Notes: generated from the sequence alone by a model not told the origin. A stretch of DNA of 64,000 nucleotides from Pseudomonas yamanorum (GCF_013386765.1 NZ_JACARE010000024.1:63294-127293); one strand, 5' to 3'. Shown: positions 43,211 through 52,713, numbered from the stretch's first letter. A program made the numbers and translations.

Positions 43211-43417
43211 TACTCGCGCATTACACCTGGTCCCTATGCGCTTTGCCTTTCAAGGCGCTAGGACTAGAGCCCGCAACACCCCCTGATACGCCCCCTTTTG
43301 CACCAATCGACGAACGGGCTTCATCCGCGAACCATCGCCGGTATGCTTGCACACGTCTAGATCGGGCATTTGCCTGATATTCCCCGTTACTGCTCCTCGC
43401 TTTTCATGGAGTGAAGC

Positions 43418-44143
43418 ATGCTCAAATCCTGTATTTTCCTGGCCGGCGCCCTGTTGGCCAGCCCCCTGGCCGAAGCGCAGGTTTTCCAGCGTGAACTGGG
43501 TGACTTCGACCTGAAATTGGGCACCACACCCAGTCGCAGCATGGCCCAAGGCCTGGTCAAACCCACTTCGCCCGGCAGCGACTCGTTCCACGGCGGGCTG
43601 GACCTGAGCCACGACAGCGGCCTGTACCTCGGCCAATTCTCACCGAGCATGGGGATTTCCCCGACCAGCAACCTGGAAGTCGACTCCTACCTGGGTTTCA
43701 AGCGTCCCTTTGACCAGACCCTGGGTTATGAACTGGGGATGATCCACTACAGCTATCCCAAGCTGAGCCCACTCGACAGCCAGGAGTTCTACGGCGGCCT
43801 GACCTTGCTGGGCAATCGTTTCGGCGCCTCCTTCAGCAACGACCCGGACCGACAGGACAGCACCCTGTTCGCCGACCTCGGCGGCACCAAGCCTTTCGGC
43901 ATCGGCGTCAGCATGAAATACACCACCCACCAGTTGGGCACGCCGGTCTCGGTCGCCGATGGCAGCTCCATTCGCAGCTTCAGCGACTGGTCGGTGCAAT
44001 TTTCCAGGCCGTGGATGGGCGTCGACCTGAACCTGATCTACAGCGACTCCAGCCTCAGCGGCGGCGATTGCTCGGCCTACTCCGGACACAACTCGCAATG
44101 CGACGGTCTCTTGACCCTGAAGGCCGAGCGGGCGTTTTATTGA
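43418..44143 (+). CDS. TorF-family putative porin
   Basis: This is a 241-residue outer-membrane beta-barrel candidate. The signal peptide is LKSCIFLAGALLASPLAEAQ with cleavage after AEA or AQ. The mature part has alternating hydrophobic strands and turns, for example SNLEVDSYLGFKRPFDQTLGYELGMI, and ends in an aromatic (RAFY), typical of BAM-dependent barrels. The arrangement fits TorF-type putative porins (TIGR02001). It has GGAG 8 nt upstream and is followed by a lipoprotein gene. The ligand is unknown. Confidence 0.85.
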   Translation: MLKSCIFLAGALLASPLAEAQVFQRELGDFDLKLGTTPSRSMAQGLVKPTSPGSDSFHGGLDLSHDSGLYLGQFSPSMGISPTSNLEVDSYLGFKRPFDQTLGYELGMIHYSYPKLSPLDSQEFYGGLTLLGNRFGASFSNDPDRQDSTLFADLGGTKPFGIGVSMKYTTHQLGTPVSVADGSSIRSFSDWSVQFSRPWMGVDLNLIYSDSSLSGGDCSAYSGHNSQCDGLLTLKAERAFY

Positions 44144-44209
44144 TGGGATGAACTGTCGCTGCATTGACGGGTTCAGATGCAATACTCTCGTCTGCGCAAG
44201 GACTCGCTC

Positions 44210-45076
44210 ATGCTGCGTCGGTTAAAACTTCTTGTTGTATTGCTAACCGTCAGCCTGGTGCTTGCCGGCTGCAACCGGGTGGGCCTGGCCTATCGCAACC
44301 TGGATGTGATCATCCCCTGGACCCTCAGCGACTACCTGGACATGAACGCCGGGCAGAAGAGCTGGTTCAACGACAAACTCAAGGAACACCTGGCCTGGCA
44401 TTGCACCACGCAACTGCCAGGCTACCTGGATTGGCTCGACCGCCTCCAACAGATGGTCGACGACAACCACGTGACCGACGCCGCCCTGCAAACCCGCACC
44501 GCCGAGGCCAAGCAAGCGATTGCCGAAAGCGCACGGGCGATCACACCCTCCGCCGTCGCATTATTGCAGGGGCTCGACGACCAGCAAGTGCAGGACATGG
44601 AGCAAGCGTTCGCCAAAGACCTGGGCAAGCGTCAGGATGAATACCTGAAACCGTCCCTCGAACAGCAGATCAAGGAACGCGCCGAGCGCATGAACAAGCG
44701 GCTGGACGCATGGCTCGGGCCGTTAAGCGCCAGCCAGCAGAATCGCGTCACCGCCTGGTCAATCGCCCTCGGAGAGCAGAACCAGCAGTGGATCGGTAAC
44801 CGCGCTCACTGGCAGGCGCTGTTTATCTCGGCGGTAAAAGACCGCCACAGCAGCGATTTCCCACAGAAGATCGAGCAACTGCTGGTAGACCGCGAAAGCC
44901 TATGGACTGCGGAGTATCGCCAGGCCTACGCCCAGACCGAAACCGCCGCCCGCAGCCTGATCGTCGACCTGATGGCGCAGAGCACCGTGCAACAACGCCA
45001 GAAGCTGACGCAGAAGATCGACAAGGTGCGCAGCGACTTCAAGGCCCTCAAATGCCTGAAGGCTGGCACCCCGTAG
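44210..45076 (+). CDS. DUF6279-type lipoprotein
   Basis: This is a 288-residue lipoprotein with signal and lipobox LVVLLTVSLVLAGCNRVG. The mature protein is almost all helical and rich in Gln, Glu and Lys. It begins LAYRNLDVIIPWTLSDYLDMN, the conserved opening of DUF6279. The ATG at 44210 is chosen for its AAGGA site and because it starts the signal peptide directly; the frame is open 11 codons further. No function is known to me. It is likely envelope-associated and may be cotranscribed with the TorF-like gene. Confidence 0.85.
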   Translation: MLRRLKLLVVLLTVSLVLAGCNRVGLAYRNLDVIIPWTLSDYLDMNAGQKSWFNDKLKEHLAWHCTTQLPGYLDWLDRLQQMVDDNHVTDAALQTRTAEAKQAIAESARAITPSAVALLQGLDDQQVQDMEQAFAKDLGKRQDEYLKPSLEQQIKERAERMNKRLDAWLGPLSASQQNRVTAWSIALGEQNQQWIGNRAHWQALFISAVKDRHSSDFPQKIEQLLVDRESLWTAEYRQAYAQTETAARSLIVDLMAQSTVQQRQKLTQKIDKVRSDFKALKCLKAGTP

Positions 45077-45079
45077 TCA

Positions 45080-45469
45080 TCAGGCAATCTGTGGTTTAGA
45101 GGCCAGTTCATCAAACGTCGCCGGATCCAGCGCATCCGCCTGCTCATCCAGCACCTGGCGCGGGTGATTATCGCCAGGGATGCAGCTGTCGATCAGGCTC
45201 AGCAGCTGTGAGCCGCGCGGGGTCAATTTGAAATTCTCGCCATTGCCACGCTCTTCCTCTGACCGCGACTCAATAAAGCCGCGCGTGAACAACAATCCCT
45301 CGTAATCCGCTGCAGTCTTTTTAAACTCATCGAGATTACCGATGGGCTCACCAGCGGCAGCCCTTTTGGCGGCTTCTTCCTCGGCATATTTGCGCGGGGC
45401 AAAGCTGCTGCCACCGTTCTGCACCTCATGCAGCAATCGTTCGATCAAATCCCAATCGTAAGTCGTCAT
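45080..45469 (-). CDS. DUF2513-like small helical protein
   Basis: This is a 129-residue protein beginning TTYDWDLIERLLHEVQNGG, with YEGLLFTRGFIESRSEEE and NFKLTPRGSQLLSLIDS in the middle. The DWDLIxxLLxEV opening and the later hairpin with LTPRG are typical of winged-helix-like DUF2513 proteins, sometimes phage-linked, but nothing else here suggests a phage. The start at 45469 has AGGAG upstream; the frame is open seven codons further. It ends 3 bp from the end of the convergent DUF6279 gene. A DNA-binding role is possible but unproven. Confidence 0.7.
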   Translation of the reverse strand: MTTYDWDLIERLLHEVQNGGSSFAPRKYAEEEAAKRAAAGEPIGNLDEFKKTAADYEGLLFTRGFIESRSEEERGNGENFKLTPRGSQLLSLIDSCIPGDNHPRQVLDEQADALDPATFDELASKPQIA

Positions 45470-45624
45470 CCTGATTCCTCCTGAAGGCACACGAATATAG
45501 GCCCTTCAAAGGTGTGACATGCCGGACCCATCGTCCGTTCAGCCTAGCGGACAGGCGCGATTTCGCTGAACTTTTCAGCGTTCGAAGCCCTCAACCGAAT
45601 ATCATCGCCAAGGAGGTCCGAACC

Positions 45625-45900
45625 ATGAAAACCCTGCTGAATATCGCCGTCGCGGCCACGCTGCTAACCGCCCTGCCCGCCTGGGCCTGCACGCTGGAAG
45701 AAGCCACCGCCAAACGTGAGCAACTGGCCAAGGAGGTGACCAAGCTCACCCAACAGAACCCGCAGAAGGCCAAGGAGATCAACGAGGAATTGCAGAACAT
45801 GAAGCTGGAAACCGCCAGCGCAGACCTGCCCGACAAGTGCCAACTGATCGACCAGCGCCTCAAGGAAATGGACGAAGCGGCCGCCAAAGCCAAAAACTGA
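45625..45900 (+). CDS. Small exported helical protein, 91 residues
   Basis: The signal peptide is KTLLNIAVAATLLTALPAWA with cleavage before CTLEEA. The mature part is a charged helix (ATAKREQLAKEVTKLTQQNP and onward) with two cysteines, one at the mature N-terminus and one in PDKCQLIDQ, which may form a disulfide. The Cys at the cleavage point is preceded by AWA rather than a strong lipobox, so periplasmic rather than lipoprotein is favoured. It has a strong AAGGAGG site and a terminator directly after. The function is unknown. Confidence 0.85.
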   Translation: MKTLLNIAVAATLLTALPAWACTLEEATAKREQLAKEVTKLTQQNPQKAKEINEELQNMKLETASADLPDKCQLIDQRLKEMDEAAAKAKN

Positions 45901-45904
45901 GGCG

Positions 45905-45934
45905 AAAAAAAACCGGACATTGTCCGGTTTTTTT
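45905..45934. terminator. Bidirectional terminator
   Basis: Seven A, ACCGGACA, a short loop, TGTCCGGT and seven T form a symmetrical intrinsic terminator between the small exported protein gene and the convergent DEAD-box gene. Confidence 0.93.
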
Positions 45935-45946
45935 GTGGCTCAAGCC

Positions 45947-47293
45947 TTACTCGGCAGCCGGTGCTTCCGGCTTGCGGCGCTTCAGGGGAGCCATGCCGTC
46001 CTTGCTGACCAACGACAAGTTGTCGGTCTTTGGACGGTTGGCGATCTTGCGCTTGGTCGGCGACTTGGCGCCGGCCTTCTTCTTCTCGCCCTTGGCATCG
46101 ACCTTTTTCTTCTTCACGCCAACGGCCTTGCCCGACGCCTTGACCTTTTTCGGCCCGCCGTAGGTGCCTTTGACTTCCTTGATGGTGCGGCGCTCGAACG
46201 ACTGCTTCAAGTAGCGCTCGATGCTCGACATCAGGTTCCAGTCGCCATGGCAGATCAGCGAGATCGCCAGGCCATCGTTGCCGGCACGCCCGGTACGACC
46301 GATACGGTGCACGTATTCGTCGCCGCTGCGAGGCATGTCGAAGTTGATCACCATGTCCAGGCCGTCCACGTCCAGGCCGCGGGCGGCAACGTCGGTGGCC
46401 ACCAGGATCTTCACGCCGCCTTGCTTGAGGCGGTCGATGGCCAGCTTGCGGTCCTTCTGGTCTTTCTCACCGTGCAGGACGAACGCCTTGTACTCCTGAG
46501 CCACCAGGCGACCGTAGATGCGGTCGGCCATGGCGCGGGTGTTGGTGAACACGATGGCCTTCTGATAGGTCTCGTTGGCCAGCAGCCAGTTGAGGATCTG
46601 CTCTTTATGCACGTTGTGGTCAGCGGTGATGATCTGCTGACGGGTGGTGGAGTTCAGGTCGCTGACGTTGTTGACCTGCAGGTGCTCCGGGTTGTTCAGG
46701 ACCTTGGCGACCATCTCGCGCAAGGTCGAACCACCGGTGGTGGCCGAGAACAGCATGGTCTGCTGGCGGTTTACGCACTCTTGCACCAGGCGCTGCACGT
46801 CGTCGGCGAAGCCCATGTCGAGCATGCGGTCGGCTTCGTCGAGCACCAGCACTTCAACTTCCTTGAGGTCCAGGTTGCCGGCGTTCAGTTGCTCGATCAT
46901 CCGGCCCGGGGTGCCGATCAGGATGTCCGGCACCTTGCGCAGCATGGCGGCCTGGACCTTGAAGTCTTCGCCGCCAGTGATCAGGCCGGACTTGATGAAG
47001 GTGAACTGCGAAAAGCGCTCCACTTCCTTCAAGGTCTGCTGGGCCAGCTCCCGGGTCGGCAGCAGGATCAGGGTCTTGATGCTGACACGGACTTTGGCCG
47101 GGCCGATCAGCCGGTTCAGAATCGGCAGTACGAAAGCGGCGGTCTTGCCACTCCCGGTTTGAGCCGTCACCCGCAGGTCACGCCCTTCGAGCGCGAGCGG
47201 GATGGCCGCTGCTTGCACAGGCGTTGGCTCGACAAATTTAAGCTCGGCCACGGCTTTGAGCAGGCGTTCGTGCAGGGCGAATTGGGAAAACAC
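45947..47293 (-). CDS. DEAD-box ATP-dependent RNA helicase
   Basis: This is a 448-residue RNA helicase with the full motif set: Q-motif FVEPTPVQAAAIPLAL, motif I AQTGSGKTAAF, motif Ia PTRELAQQ, motif II VLDEADRML, motif III FSATTGG, motif V ATDVAARGLD and motif VI HRIGRTGRAG. The tail after residue 370 is Lys-rich (KKVKASGKAVGVKKKK), a likely RNA-binding extension. I chose a GTG start at 47293 (VFSQFALHERLL) because GAGGT lies about 8 nt upstream and the family starts there; the ATG at 47317 would include that site. It belongs near RhlE/DeaD. Confidence 0.93.
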   Translation of the reverse strand: MFSQFALHERLLKAVAELKFVEPTPVQAAAIPLALEGRDLRVTAQTGSGKTAAFVLPILNRLIGPAKVRVSIKTLILLPTRELAQQTLKEVERFSQFTFIKSGLITGGEDFKVQAAMLRKVPDILIGTPGRMIEQLNAGNLDLKEVEVLVLDEADRMLDMGFADDVQRLVQECVNRQQTMLFSATTGGSTLREMVAKVLNNPEHLQVNNVSDLNSTTRQQIITADHNVHKEQILNWLLANETYQKAIVFTNTRAMADRIYGRLVAQEYKAFVLHGEKDQKDRKLAIDRLKQGGVKILVATDVAARGLDVDGLDMVINFDMPRSGDEYVHRIGRTGRAGNDGLAISLICHGDWNLMSSIERYLKQSFERRTIKEVKGTYGGPKKVKASGKAVGVKKKKVDAKGEKKKAGAKSPTKRKIANRPKTDNLSLVSKDGMAPLKRRKPEAPAAE

Positions 47294-47486
47294 GGGTGCT
47301 ACCTCGAAGAAATACAAAAAAACAGCTGCATAGGGTAACGGTTTCGGGCGCCGAGGCCGAGTTTCTTTACGCGTACTGCGTCAATCAGGCGCTTTTTTGT
47401 CAGCGAATTTGTCCACAACGACAACTTTGAAGGACTTAAATGCTCTAATCGCCCCGTCACGTCTTACAGAAGAATCGCGTTTACCC

Positions 47487-48785
47487 ATGGATATCAAACA
47501 GCTCTGGCTCAACGCCCAAGACCTTTGGGGCACCCTCGACGAGCACCCGTTACTGCATTCCAGCCTGGCGCTGGTGGTGTTGCTGGTGGTGGCCTTGCTG
47601 CTCGGACGAGTGGCGCGGTACCTCATCCTGCACGCCGTCAAGCTGCTGGGCCGGCAACCCGCGCTGCATTGGCTCAACGACCTGCGGCACAACAAAGTCT
47701 TCCACCGCCTGGCACAGATGACGCCGTCGCTGGTGATCCAGTTCGGCCTGTACCTGGTGCCGGACCTGAGCAAGACCAGCGCCCTGTTCATCGGCAACGT
47801 AGCCCTGGCGTTCACCATCCTGTTCATGGTGCTGGCGATGAGCGCCCTGCTCAACGCCCTGCTGGATATCTACGCCCGTACCGAACACGCCCGCACCCGC
47901 TCGATCAAGGGCTACGTGCAGTTGGCAAAGATGGTACTGTTCGTGTTTGGCGCAATCATCATCGTCGCCACGCTGATCGACCGCTCGCCGCTATTGCTGC
48001 TTTCCGGCTTGGGTGCGATGTCGGCGGTGATCCTGTTGGTCTACAAGGACACCCTGCTGTCGTTCGTCGCCAGCGTACAACTGACCAGCAACGACATGCT
48101 GCGGGTCGGCGACTGGATCGAAATGCCTCAGGTGGGCGCCGATGGTGACGTGGTGGACATCACCCTGCACACCGTCAAAGTGCAGAATTTCGACAAGACC
48201 ATCGTCTCGATTCCCACTTGGCGCCTGATGTCCGAGTCGTTCAAGAACTGGCGCGGCATGCAGGCCTCCGGTGGCCGGCGGATCAAGCGCAGCCTGTACA
48301 TCGACGCCAGCGGCGTGCGCTTCATCCGCGACGACGAAGAGCTGAGACTCTCCCAGGTACACCTGCTGACCGACTACATGAGCCGCAAAAAGGCCGAACT
48401 CAAGGCCTGGAACGAAGCCCAGGGCAATGTCGCGGCGATGTCCGCCAACCGCCGGCGCATGACCAATATCGGCACCTTCCGCGCCTATGCGCTGGCCTAT
48501 CTGAAAAGCCACCCGGAAATCCAGCCGAACATGACCTGCATGGTGCGGCAGATGCAGACCACGGCCCAGGGCATTCCGCTGGAGATCTACTGCTTTACCC
48601 GCACCACTGCGTGGGCCGATTACGAGCGCATCCAGGGCGATATCTTCGATTACCTGCTGGCGGTGCTGCCGGAATTTGGCTTGAGCCTGTACCAGCAGCC
48701 GAGTGGTGGAGACTTGCGGGCGGGGATGTTGCCGGCGGTGTTGGGCGCCAGTCATTTGCCGGCGCCCGAAAGCCGCGCGCTTTAA
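47487..48785 (+). CDS. MscS-family mechanosensitive channel (YbdG-like)
   Basis: This is a 432-residue inner-membrane channel. About five hydrophobic segments precede the MscS beta domain, which begins near LLSFVASVQLTSNDMLRVGDWIEMP (about residue 190) and contains VDITLHTVKVQNFDKTIVSIPTW. A YbdG-type C-terminal extension with YLKSHPEIQPNMTCMVRQMQ follows. I chose the ATG at 47487 (MDIKQLWL); upstream in-frame codons from 47397 have no family resemblance. The role is probably adaptation to osmotic shock. It ends 4 nt inside the convergent EamA gene. Confidence 0.92.
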   Translation: MDIKQLWLNAQDLWGTLDEHPLLHSSLALVVLLVVALLLGRVARYLILHAVKLLGRQPALHWLNDLRHNKVFHRLAQMTPSLVIQFGLYLVPDLSKTSALFIGNVALAFTILFMVLAMSALLNALLDIYARTEHARTRSIKGYVQLAKMVLFVFGAIIIVATLIDRSPLLLLSGLGAMSAVILLVYKDTLLSFVASVQLTSNDMLRVGDWIEMPQVGADGDVVDITLHTVKVQNFDKTIVSIPTWRLMSESFKNWRGMQASGGRRIKRSLYIDASGVRFIRDDEELRLSQVHLLTDYMSRKKAELKAWNEAQGNVAAMSANRRRMTNIGTFRAYALAYLKSHPEIQPNMTCMVRQMQTTAQGIPLEIYCFTRTTAWADYERIQGDIFDYLLAVLPEFGLSLYQQPSGGDLRAGMLPAVLGASHLPAPESRAL

Positions 48786-49651
48786 GCCACGGAGCGGCTG
48801 GGCGACTTGATGCCCAGCCGACTGATCCACACCGCCCCCAGAATCACCAACCCGCCCAGCAGCAACCTGCCCAGCGGCTCGTGCTGGTTCCAGATCAGCA
48901 GGTTGAGCAATAACCCCACCGGCACATGCAGGTTATTCATCACCGCCAGGGTGCCGCCATTGACCATGCATGCGCCCTTGTTCCACCAGTACATTCCCAG
49001 TGCCGTGCTGACCAGCCCCAGGAATACCAACACGCCCCATTGCAACGGTGCTTCCGGCAGGTAGTTGGCCTTGCCGAACATCAGGAACGCCGGCAACGCC
49101 ACCGCCAATGCACCAAGGTAGAAGTAACCAAACCGCCGGTAATGCGGCAGATCGCTCGGATGACGAGCCACCAGATGCTTATAAAGCACTTGCCCGGCGG
49201 CGTAGGTGAAGTTGGCCAGTTGCAGCAGCAAAAAGCCCATGAAGAAGTTCGGGGTGATCTGGTCAAAGCGAATCACCGCCGCTCCTGTCACCGCCACCAA
49301 CGCAGCCACCAGCGCCCACGGGTTGAAGCGGCGGTTCAGCGCGTCTTCGATCAAGGTCACGTGCAACGGCGTCAGGATGGTGAACAGCAGCACCTCCGGC
49401 ACCGTCAGCACGCGGAAGCTCAGGTACAGGCACACGTAGGTCACGCCAAACTGCAGCGCGCCGATCAGCAGCATGCCGCGCATGAACGCCGGCTCCACCG
49501 AACGCCAGCGAGTCAGCGGGATAAACACCAGCCCGGCCAGCACCACGCGCACCAGCACCGCGAAGTAACTGTCGACGTGACCGGCCAGGTATTCGCCGAT
49601 CAAGCTGAAGGAAAACGCCTGGATCAGCGTCACAACAAGTAGATAGCCCAT
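48782..49651 (-). CDS. EamA/DMT-family transporter (YedA-like carboxylate/amino acid type)
   Basis: This is a 289-residue protein with ten hydrophobic segments in two EamA halves. It starts MGYLLVVTLIQAFSFSLIGE. FLLLQLANFTYAAGQVLYK occurs about midway and VFLGLVSTALGMYWWNKGA near the end, as in the metabolite exporters of the DMT superfamily. I chose the ATG at 49651 because GAGG lies just upstream; the frame is open to 49777. The substrate is unknown. It ends opposite the MscS gene with a 4-nt convergent overlap. Confidence 0.92.
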   Translation of the reverse strand: MGYLLVVTLIQAFSFSLIGEYLAGHVDSYFAVLVRVVLAGLVFIPLTRWRSVEPAFMRGMLLIGALQFGVTYVCLYLSFRVLTVPEVLLFTILTPLHVTLIEDALNRRFNPWALVAALVAVTGAAVIRFDQITPNFFMGFLLLQLANFTYAAGQVLYKHLVARHPSDLPHYRRFGYFYLGALAVALPAFLMFGKANYLPEAPLQWGVLVFLGLVSTALGMYWWNKGACMVNGGTLAVMNNLHVPVGLLLNLLIWNQHEPLGRLLLGGLVILGAVWISRLGIKSPSRSVA

Positions 49652-49712
49652 GCTCGCCTCATTTTGAATGGGCGCGACATTAGCGGTTTTCGGCCCTTTA
49701 CGAAACTCAAGG

Positions 49713-49750
49713 CAAAAAAAACCCGACCTCGCTAAAAGCGTCAGTCGGGC
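49713..49750 (-). terminator. Terminator of azoR
   Basis: On the minus strand, CCCGAC, an inner CGCTTTTAGCG stem-loop and GTCGGG are followed by eight T residues. It lies about 105 nt past the azoR stop, with no other gene on that strand in between. Confidence 0.85.
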
Positions 49751-49854
49751 AGGAGCACTCAGGAGCAAAAAGTGCAAAGGGAGGTTCGATACGCGTACTT
49801 GAAGGGTTGCGTGGAGCTATCTAAACAGCGGGCGATTATCTGACGATTAACATC

Positions 49855-50454
49855 TCACGCCACTTGTGCCAGCAGTGCCTTGGCCTGGTTCACGCCCTTT
49901 TCCTGGAAATCACCGCCCAGGTTCACCCCTTCGGCGTGAATGAACGTGACGTCATGGATGCCGATAAAGCCCATGACCTGACGCAAGTACGGTTCCTGGT
50001 GGTCGGTGCTGCCACCGGCATGGATACCACCGCGAGCGGTCAGCACAAAGGCGCGCTTGTCAGTCAGCAGGCCCTGTGGACCGGTGGCGGTGTACTTGAA
50101 GGTCACGCCGGCACGCAGCACATGGTCGAGCCAGGCTTTGAGGGTGCTGGGAATCGCGAAGTTGTACATCGGCGCGGCCATTACCAATACATCGGCGGCC
50201 AGCAGTTCGTCGGTCAGTTCGTTGGAGCGGTCCAAAGAGGCCTGTTCGATTGCGGTGCGCTGCTCGGCAGGTTTCATCCAGCCACCCAACAGGTTGGCGT
50301 CCAGGTGCGGCACCGGGCTGACGGCCAGGTCACGCACGGTGATCTGATCCGCCGGGTGGGCGACTTTCCATTGGCTGATGAATTGTTGGGTCAGTTGGCG
50401 GGAGATTGAGTCCTGCTGACGGGCGCTGCTTTCGATGATCAGAACACGGGCCAT
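49855..50454 (-). CDS. azoR: FMN-dependent NAD(P)H:quinone oxidoreductase / azoreductase AzoR
   Basis: This is a flavodoxin-fold enzyme that reduces quinones and azo compounds by two electrons. Motifs are VLIIESSARQQDSISR at the N-terminus (phosphate-binding loop), MAAPMYNFAIPSTLKAWLDHVLRAG near residue 95 and LTARGGIHAGG near residue 137. The length of 199 residues is usual. Upstream is a hypothetical exported protein and then a divergent LysR gene, which may control azoR in response to quinone or other electrophile stress, as for related loci. Confidence 0.94.
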   Translation of the reverse strand: MARVLIIESSARQQDSISRQLTQQFISQWKVAHPADQITVRDLAVSPVPHLDANLLGGWMKPAEQRTAIEQASLDRSNELTDELLAADVLVMAAPMYNFAIPSTLKAWLDHVLRAGVTFKYTATGPQGLLTDKRAFVLTARGGIHAGGSTDHQEPYLRQVMGFIGIHDVTFIHAEGVNLGGDFQEKGVNQAKALLAQVA

Positions 50455-50605
50455 GATTATGTAAGCTCCATCGGTGAATGCTGTAAGGCGATGGAGTGAA
50501 GGTTAATCAGGGCTCGTTCGATTAAAAAGCGTAAAAAACTGCTATAACCCATCTATAAATTTGTTTATAAGCGGAGTATTGCTGTATGCAATCTCCGCTT
50601 TTGCC

Positions 50606-50920
50606 TTATTTCGGTGCGCACGTCAGCTGGATACGCATCTTGATAATGGCACGGCTGAAATTGACCGTGGTGTTGGTGGTTTTCCCCGCAGCCACCGTGA
50701 GCTTGCGAGTACGCGGGGCTTCCGGGCCGTTGGTAAAGCGTACCTTGCACTCCGCATCATTGAGGCCGTAGTTGGTGAGTTGGATCGAACTGATATTGCT
50801 GTCGACGTCCGACGCGCTGTAATCGATCTTCACGCCCTGAATGTCTTTCGTAACGTCGGTAGTAAATGCAAACGCGCTCAACGGCAGCAGCGCCAGCATC
50901 ACACAACAGAATTTTCTCAT
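50606..50920 (-). CDS. Hypothetical exported protein, 104 residues
   Basis: The start at 50920 (MRKFCCVMLALLPLSAFAF) gives a clear signal peptide with cleavage after AFA. The mature part is beta-rich with TNTTVNFSRAIIKMRIQLTCAP at the end and two cysteines that may pair. From memory, similar small Pseudomonas proteins carry a misleading 3-phosphoglycerate kinase label; there is no kinase motif here. It is divergent from the LysR gene with only 49 bp between, so the two probably share a control region. Confidence 0.8.
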   Translation of the reverse strand: MRKFCCVMLALLPLSAFAFTTDVTKDIQGVKIDYSASDVDSNISSIQLTNYGLNDAECKVRFTNGPEAPRTRKLTVAAGKTTNTTVNFSRAIIKMRIQLTCAPK

Positions 50921-50969
50921 TCGGCAGTCTCCAATAAGGACCGCCAGCTTAGGACAAGAGGAGCTCATC

Positions 50970-51893
50970 TTGAAAGCGCCCCGCGTTACCCTCGATCAAT
51001 GGCGCACTTTGCAAGCCGTGGTCGACCATGGCGGCTTCGCCCAGGCCGCCGAAGCCCTGCACCGTTCGCAATCCTCGGTGAGCTATACCGTGGCCCGCAT
51101 GCAGGATCAGCTCGGCGTCCCGCTGCTACGCATCGACGGGCGCAAGGCGGTGCTCACCGAAGCCGGCGAAGTGCTGCTGCGCCGCTCGCGGCAACTGGTG
51201 AAAAACGCCAGCCAACTGGAAGACCTCGCCCACCATATGGAACAGGGTTGGGAAGCCGAGGTGCGGCTGGTGGTCGATGCGGCCTACCCCAACGCCCGCC
51301 TCGTGCGCGCCCTCACCGCTTTTATGCCGCAAAGCCGTGGTTGCCGGGTGCGACTGCGTGAAGAAGTGTTGTCCGGCGTCGAAGAGCTGTTGATGGACGG
51401 CATGGCCGACCTCGCCATCTGCGGCTTTATCATTCCGGGCTACCTGGGCACGGAAATGAGCGACGTTGAATTTGTCGCCGTGGCCCACCCCGATCACCCG
51501 TTGCATCGGTTGCACCGCGAACTGAGCTTCCAGGACCTGGAAAGCCACATGCAGGTAGTGATCCGCGACTCCGGCCGCCAGCAGCCACGGGATGTCGGCT
51601 GGCTCGGCGCCGAACAACGCTGGACCGTCGGCAGCCTGCCCACCGCCGCCACCTTCGTCAGCAGCGGCCTGGGCTTTGCCTGGTTGCCCCGGCACATGAT
51701 CGAGCGCGAACTCAAGGAAGGCCTGCTCAAGCTGCTGCCCCTGGAACGGGGTGGCAGCCGCAACCCGACGTTCTATCTTTACTCGAACAAGGACAAACCC
51801 CTGGGCCCGGCCACGCAGATTCTTGTCGAGTTGTTGCGCACCTTCGACACGGCTCCGCTGGACGCACCTTTCGCCGCACCGCAACAAGCCTGA
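50970..51893 (+). CDS. LysR-family transcriptional regulator
   Basis: This is a 307-residue LysR-type regulator with the N-terminal helix-turn-helix VTLDQWRTLQAVVDHGGFAQAAEALHRSQSSVS. A ligand-binding domain follows, with RVRLREEVLSGVEELLMDGMADLAICGF. I chose a TTG start at 50970 because GAGGAG lies 6 nt before it and no ATG fits. It is divergent from the small exported gene and, beyond it, azoR. It is followed by an alpha/beta hydrolase 13 nt downstream, likely cotranscribed. Confidence 0.92.
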   Translation: MKAPRVTLDQWRTLQAVVDHGGFAQAAEALHRSQSSVSYTVARMQDQLGVPLLRIDGRKAVLTEAGEVLLRRSRQLVKNASQLEDLAHHMEQGWEAEVRLVVDAAYPNARLVRALTAFMPQSRGCRVRLREEVLSGVEELLMDGMADLAICGFIIPGYLGTEMSDVEFVAVAHPDHPLHRLHRELSFQDLESHMQVVIRDSGRQQPRDVGWLGAEQRWTVGSLPTAATFVSSGLGFAWLPRHMIERELKEGLLKLLPLERGGSRNPTFYLYSNKDKPLGPATQILVELLRTFDTAPLDAPFAAPQQA

Positions 51894-51906
51894 ACAAGGA
51901 GTTCAC

Positions 51907-52710
51907 ATGGCCTATTTCGAACATGAAGGTTGCACCCTGCATTACGAGGAATATGGCCATGGCACGCCGCTGATCCTGATCCACGGCCTGGGCTCCAGCT
52001 GCCTGGACTGGGAGCTGCAAGTGCCGGTGCTGTCAAAACACTACTGGTTGATCGTGGTAGATGTGCGCGGTCACGGCCGCTCCGACAAACCCCGGGAACG
52101 CTACAGCATCGCGGGCTTCACCGCCGACCTGGTGGCCTTGATCGAACACCTGCAACTGCCGCCGGCCCATGTGGTCGGCCTGTCCATGGGCGGCATGATT
52201 GCGTTCCAATTGGCGGTGGACGAACCACAGAGGCTCAAGAGCCTGTGCATCGTCAACAGCGCGCCCCAGGTCAAGGTTCGCAGCGCCAGTGACTATTGGC
52301 AGTGGGCCAGGCGCTGGAGCCTGGCGCGCATCCTCAGCCTGAACACCATCGGCAAAGCCCTGGGCAGCATGCTGTTTCCCAAGCCCGAACAGGCCGAACT
52401 GCGCCGCAAGATGACCGAACGCTGGGCAAAAAACGACAAACGTGCTTACCTCGCCAGCTTCGACGCCATTGTTGGCTGGGGCGTACAGGAACAACTTTCG
52501 AGAATTTCCTGTCCAACCCTGGTCATCAGCGCCGACCACGACTACACCCCCGTGGCGCAGAAAGAAATCTATGTAAAACTGCTGCCCGATGCGCGGCTGG
52601 TGGTGATCGAGGATTCCCGCCATGCCACGCCGCTGGACCAACCCGAACACTTCAATAACACCCTGCTCGATTTTCTCAAGACAGTCGAAACCACAACCCA
52701 GGATCACTGA
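51907..52710 (+). CDS. Alpha/beta-hydrolase
   Basis: This is a 267-residue hydrolase with a complete triad. The oxyanion region is LILIHGLGSSCLDW, the nucleophile is Ser 93 in VVGLSMGGMIAFQ, and the acid and base lie in ISADHDYTPV and EDSRHATPLDQPE. The GxSxG elbow and lack of a signal peptide indicate a cytoplasmic esterase, lactonase or C-C bond hydrolase; the substrate cannot be told. The start at 51907 has AAGGAG 7 nt upstream, and the longer frame from 51751 lies in the LysR gene. It is followed 3 nt later by a cyclophilin gene. Confidence 0.92.
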   Translation: MAYFEHEGCTLHYEEYGHGTPLILIHGLGSSCLDWELQVPVLSKHYWLIVVDVRGHGRSDKPRERYSIAGFTADLVALIEHLQLPPAHVVGLSMGGMIAFQLAVDEPQRLKSLCIVNSAPQVKVRSASDYWQWARRWSLARILSLNTIGKALGSMLFPKPEQAELRRKMTERWAKNDKRAYLASFDAIVGWGVQEQLSRISCPTLVISADHDYTPVAQKEIYVKLLPDARLVVIEDSRHATPLDQPEHFNNTLLDFLKTVETTTQDH

Positions 52711-52713
52711 CCC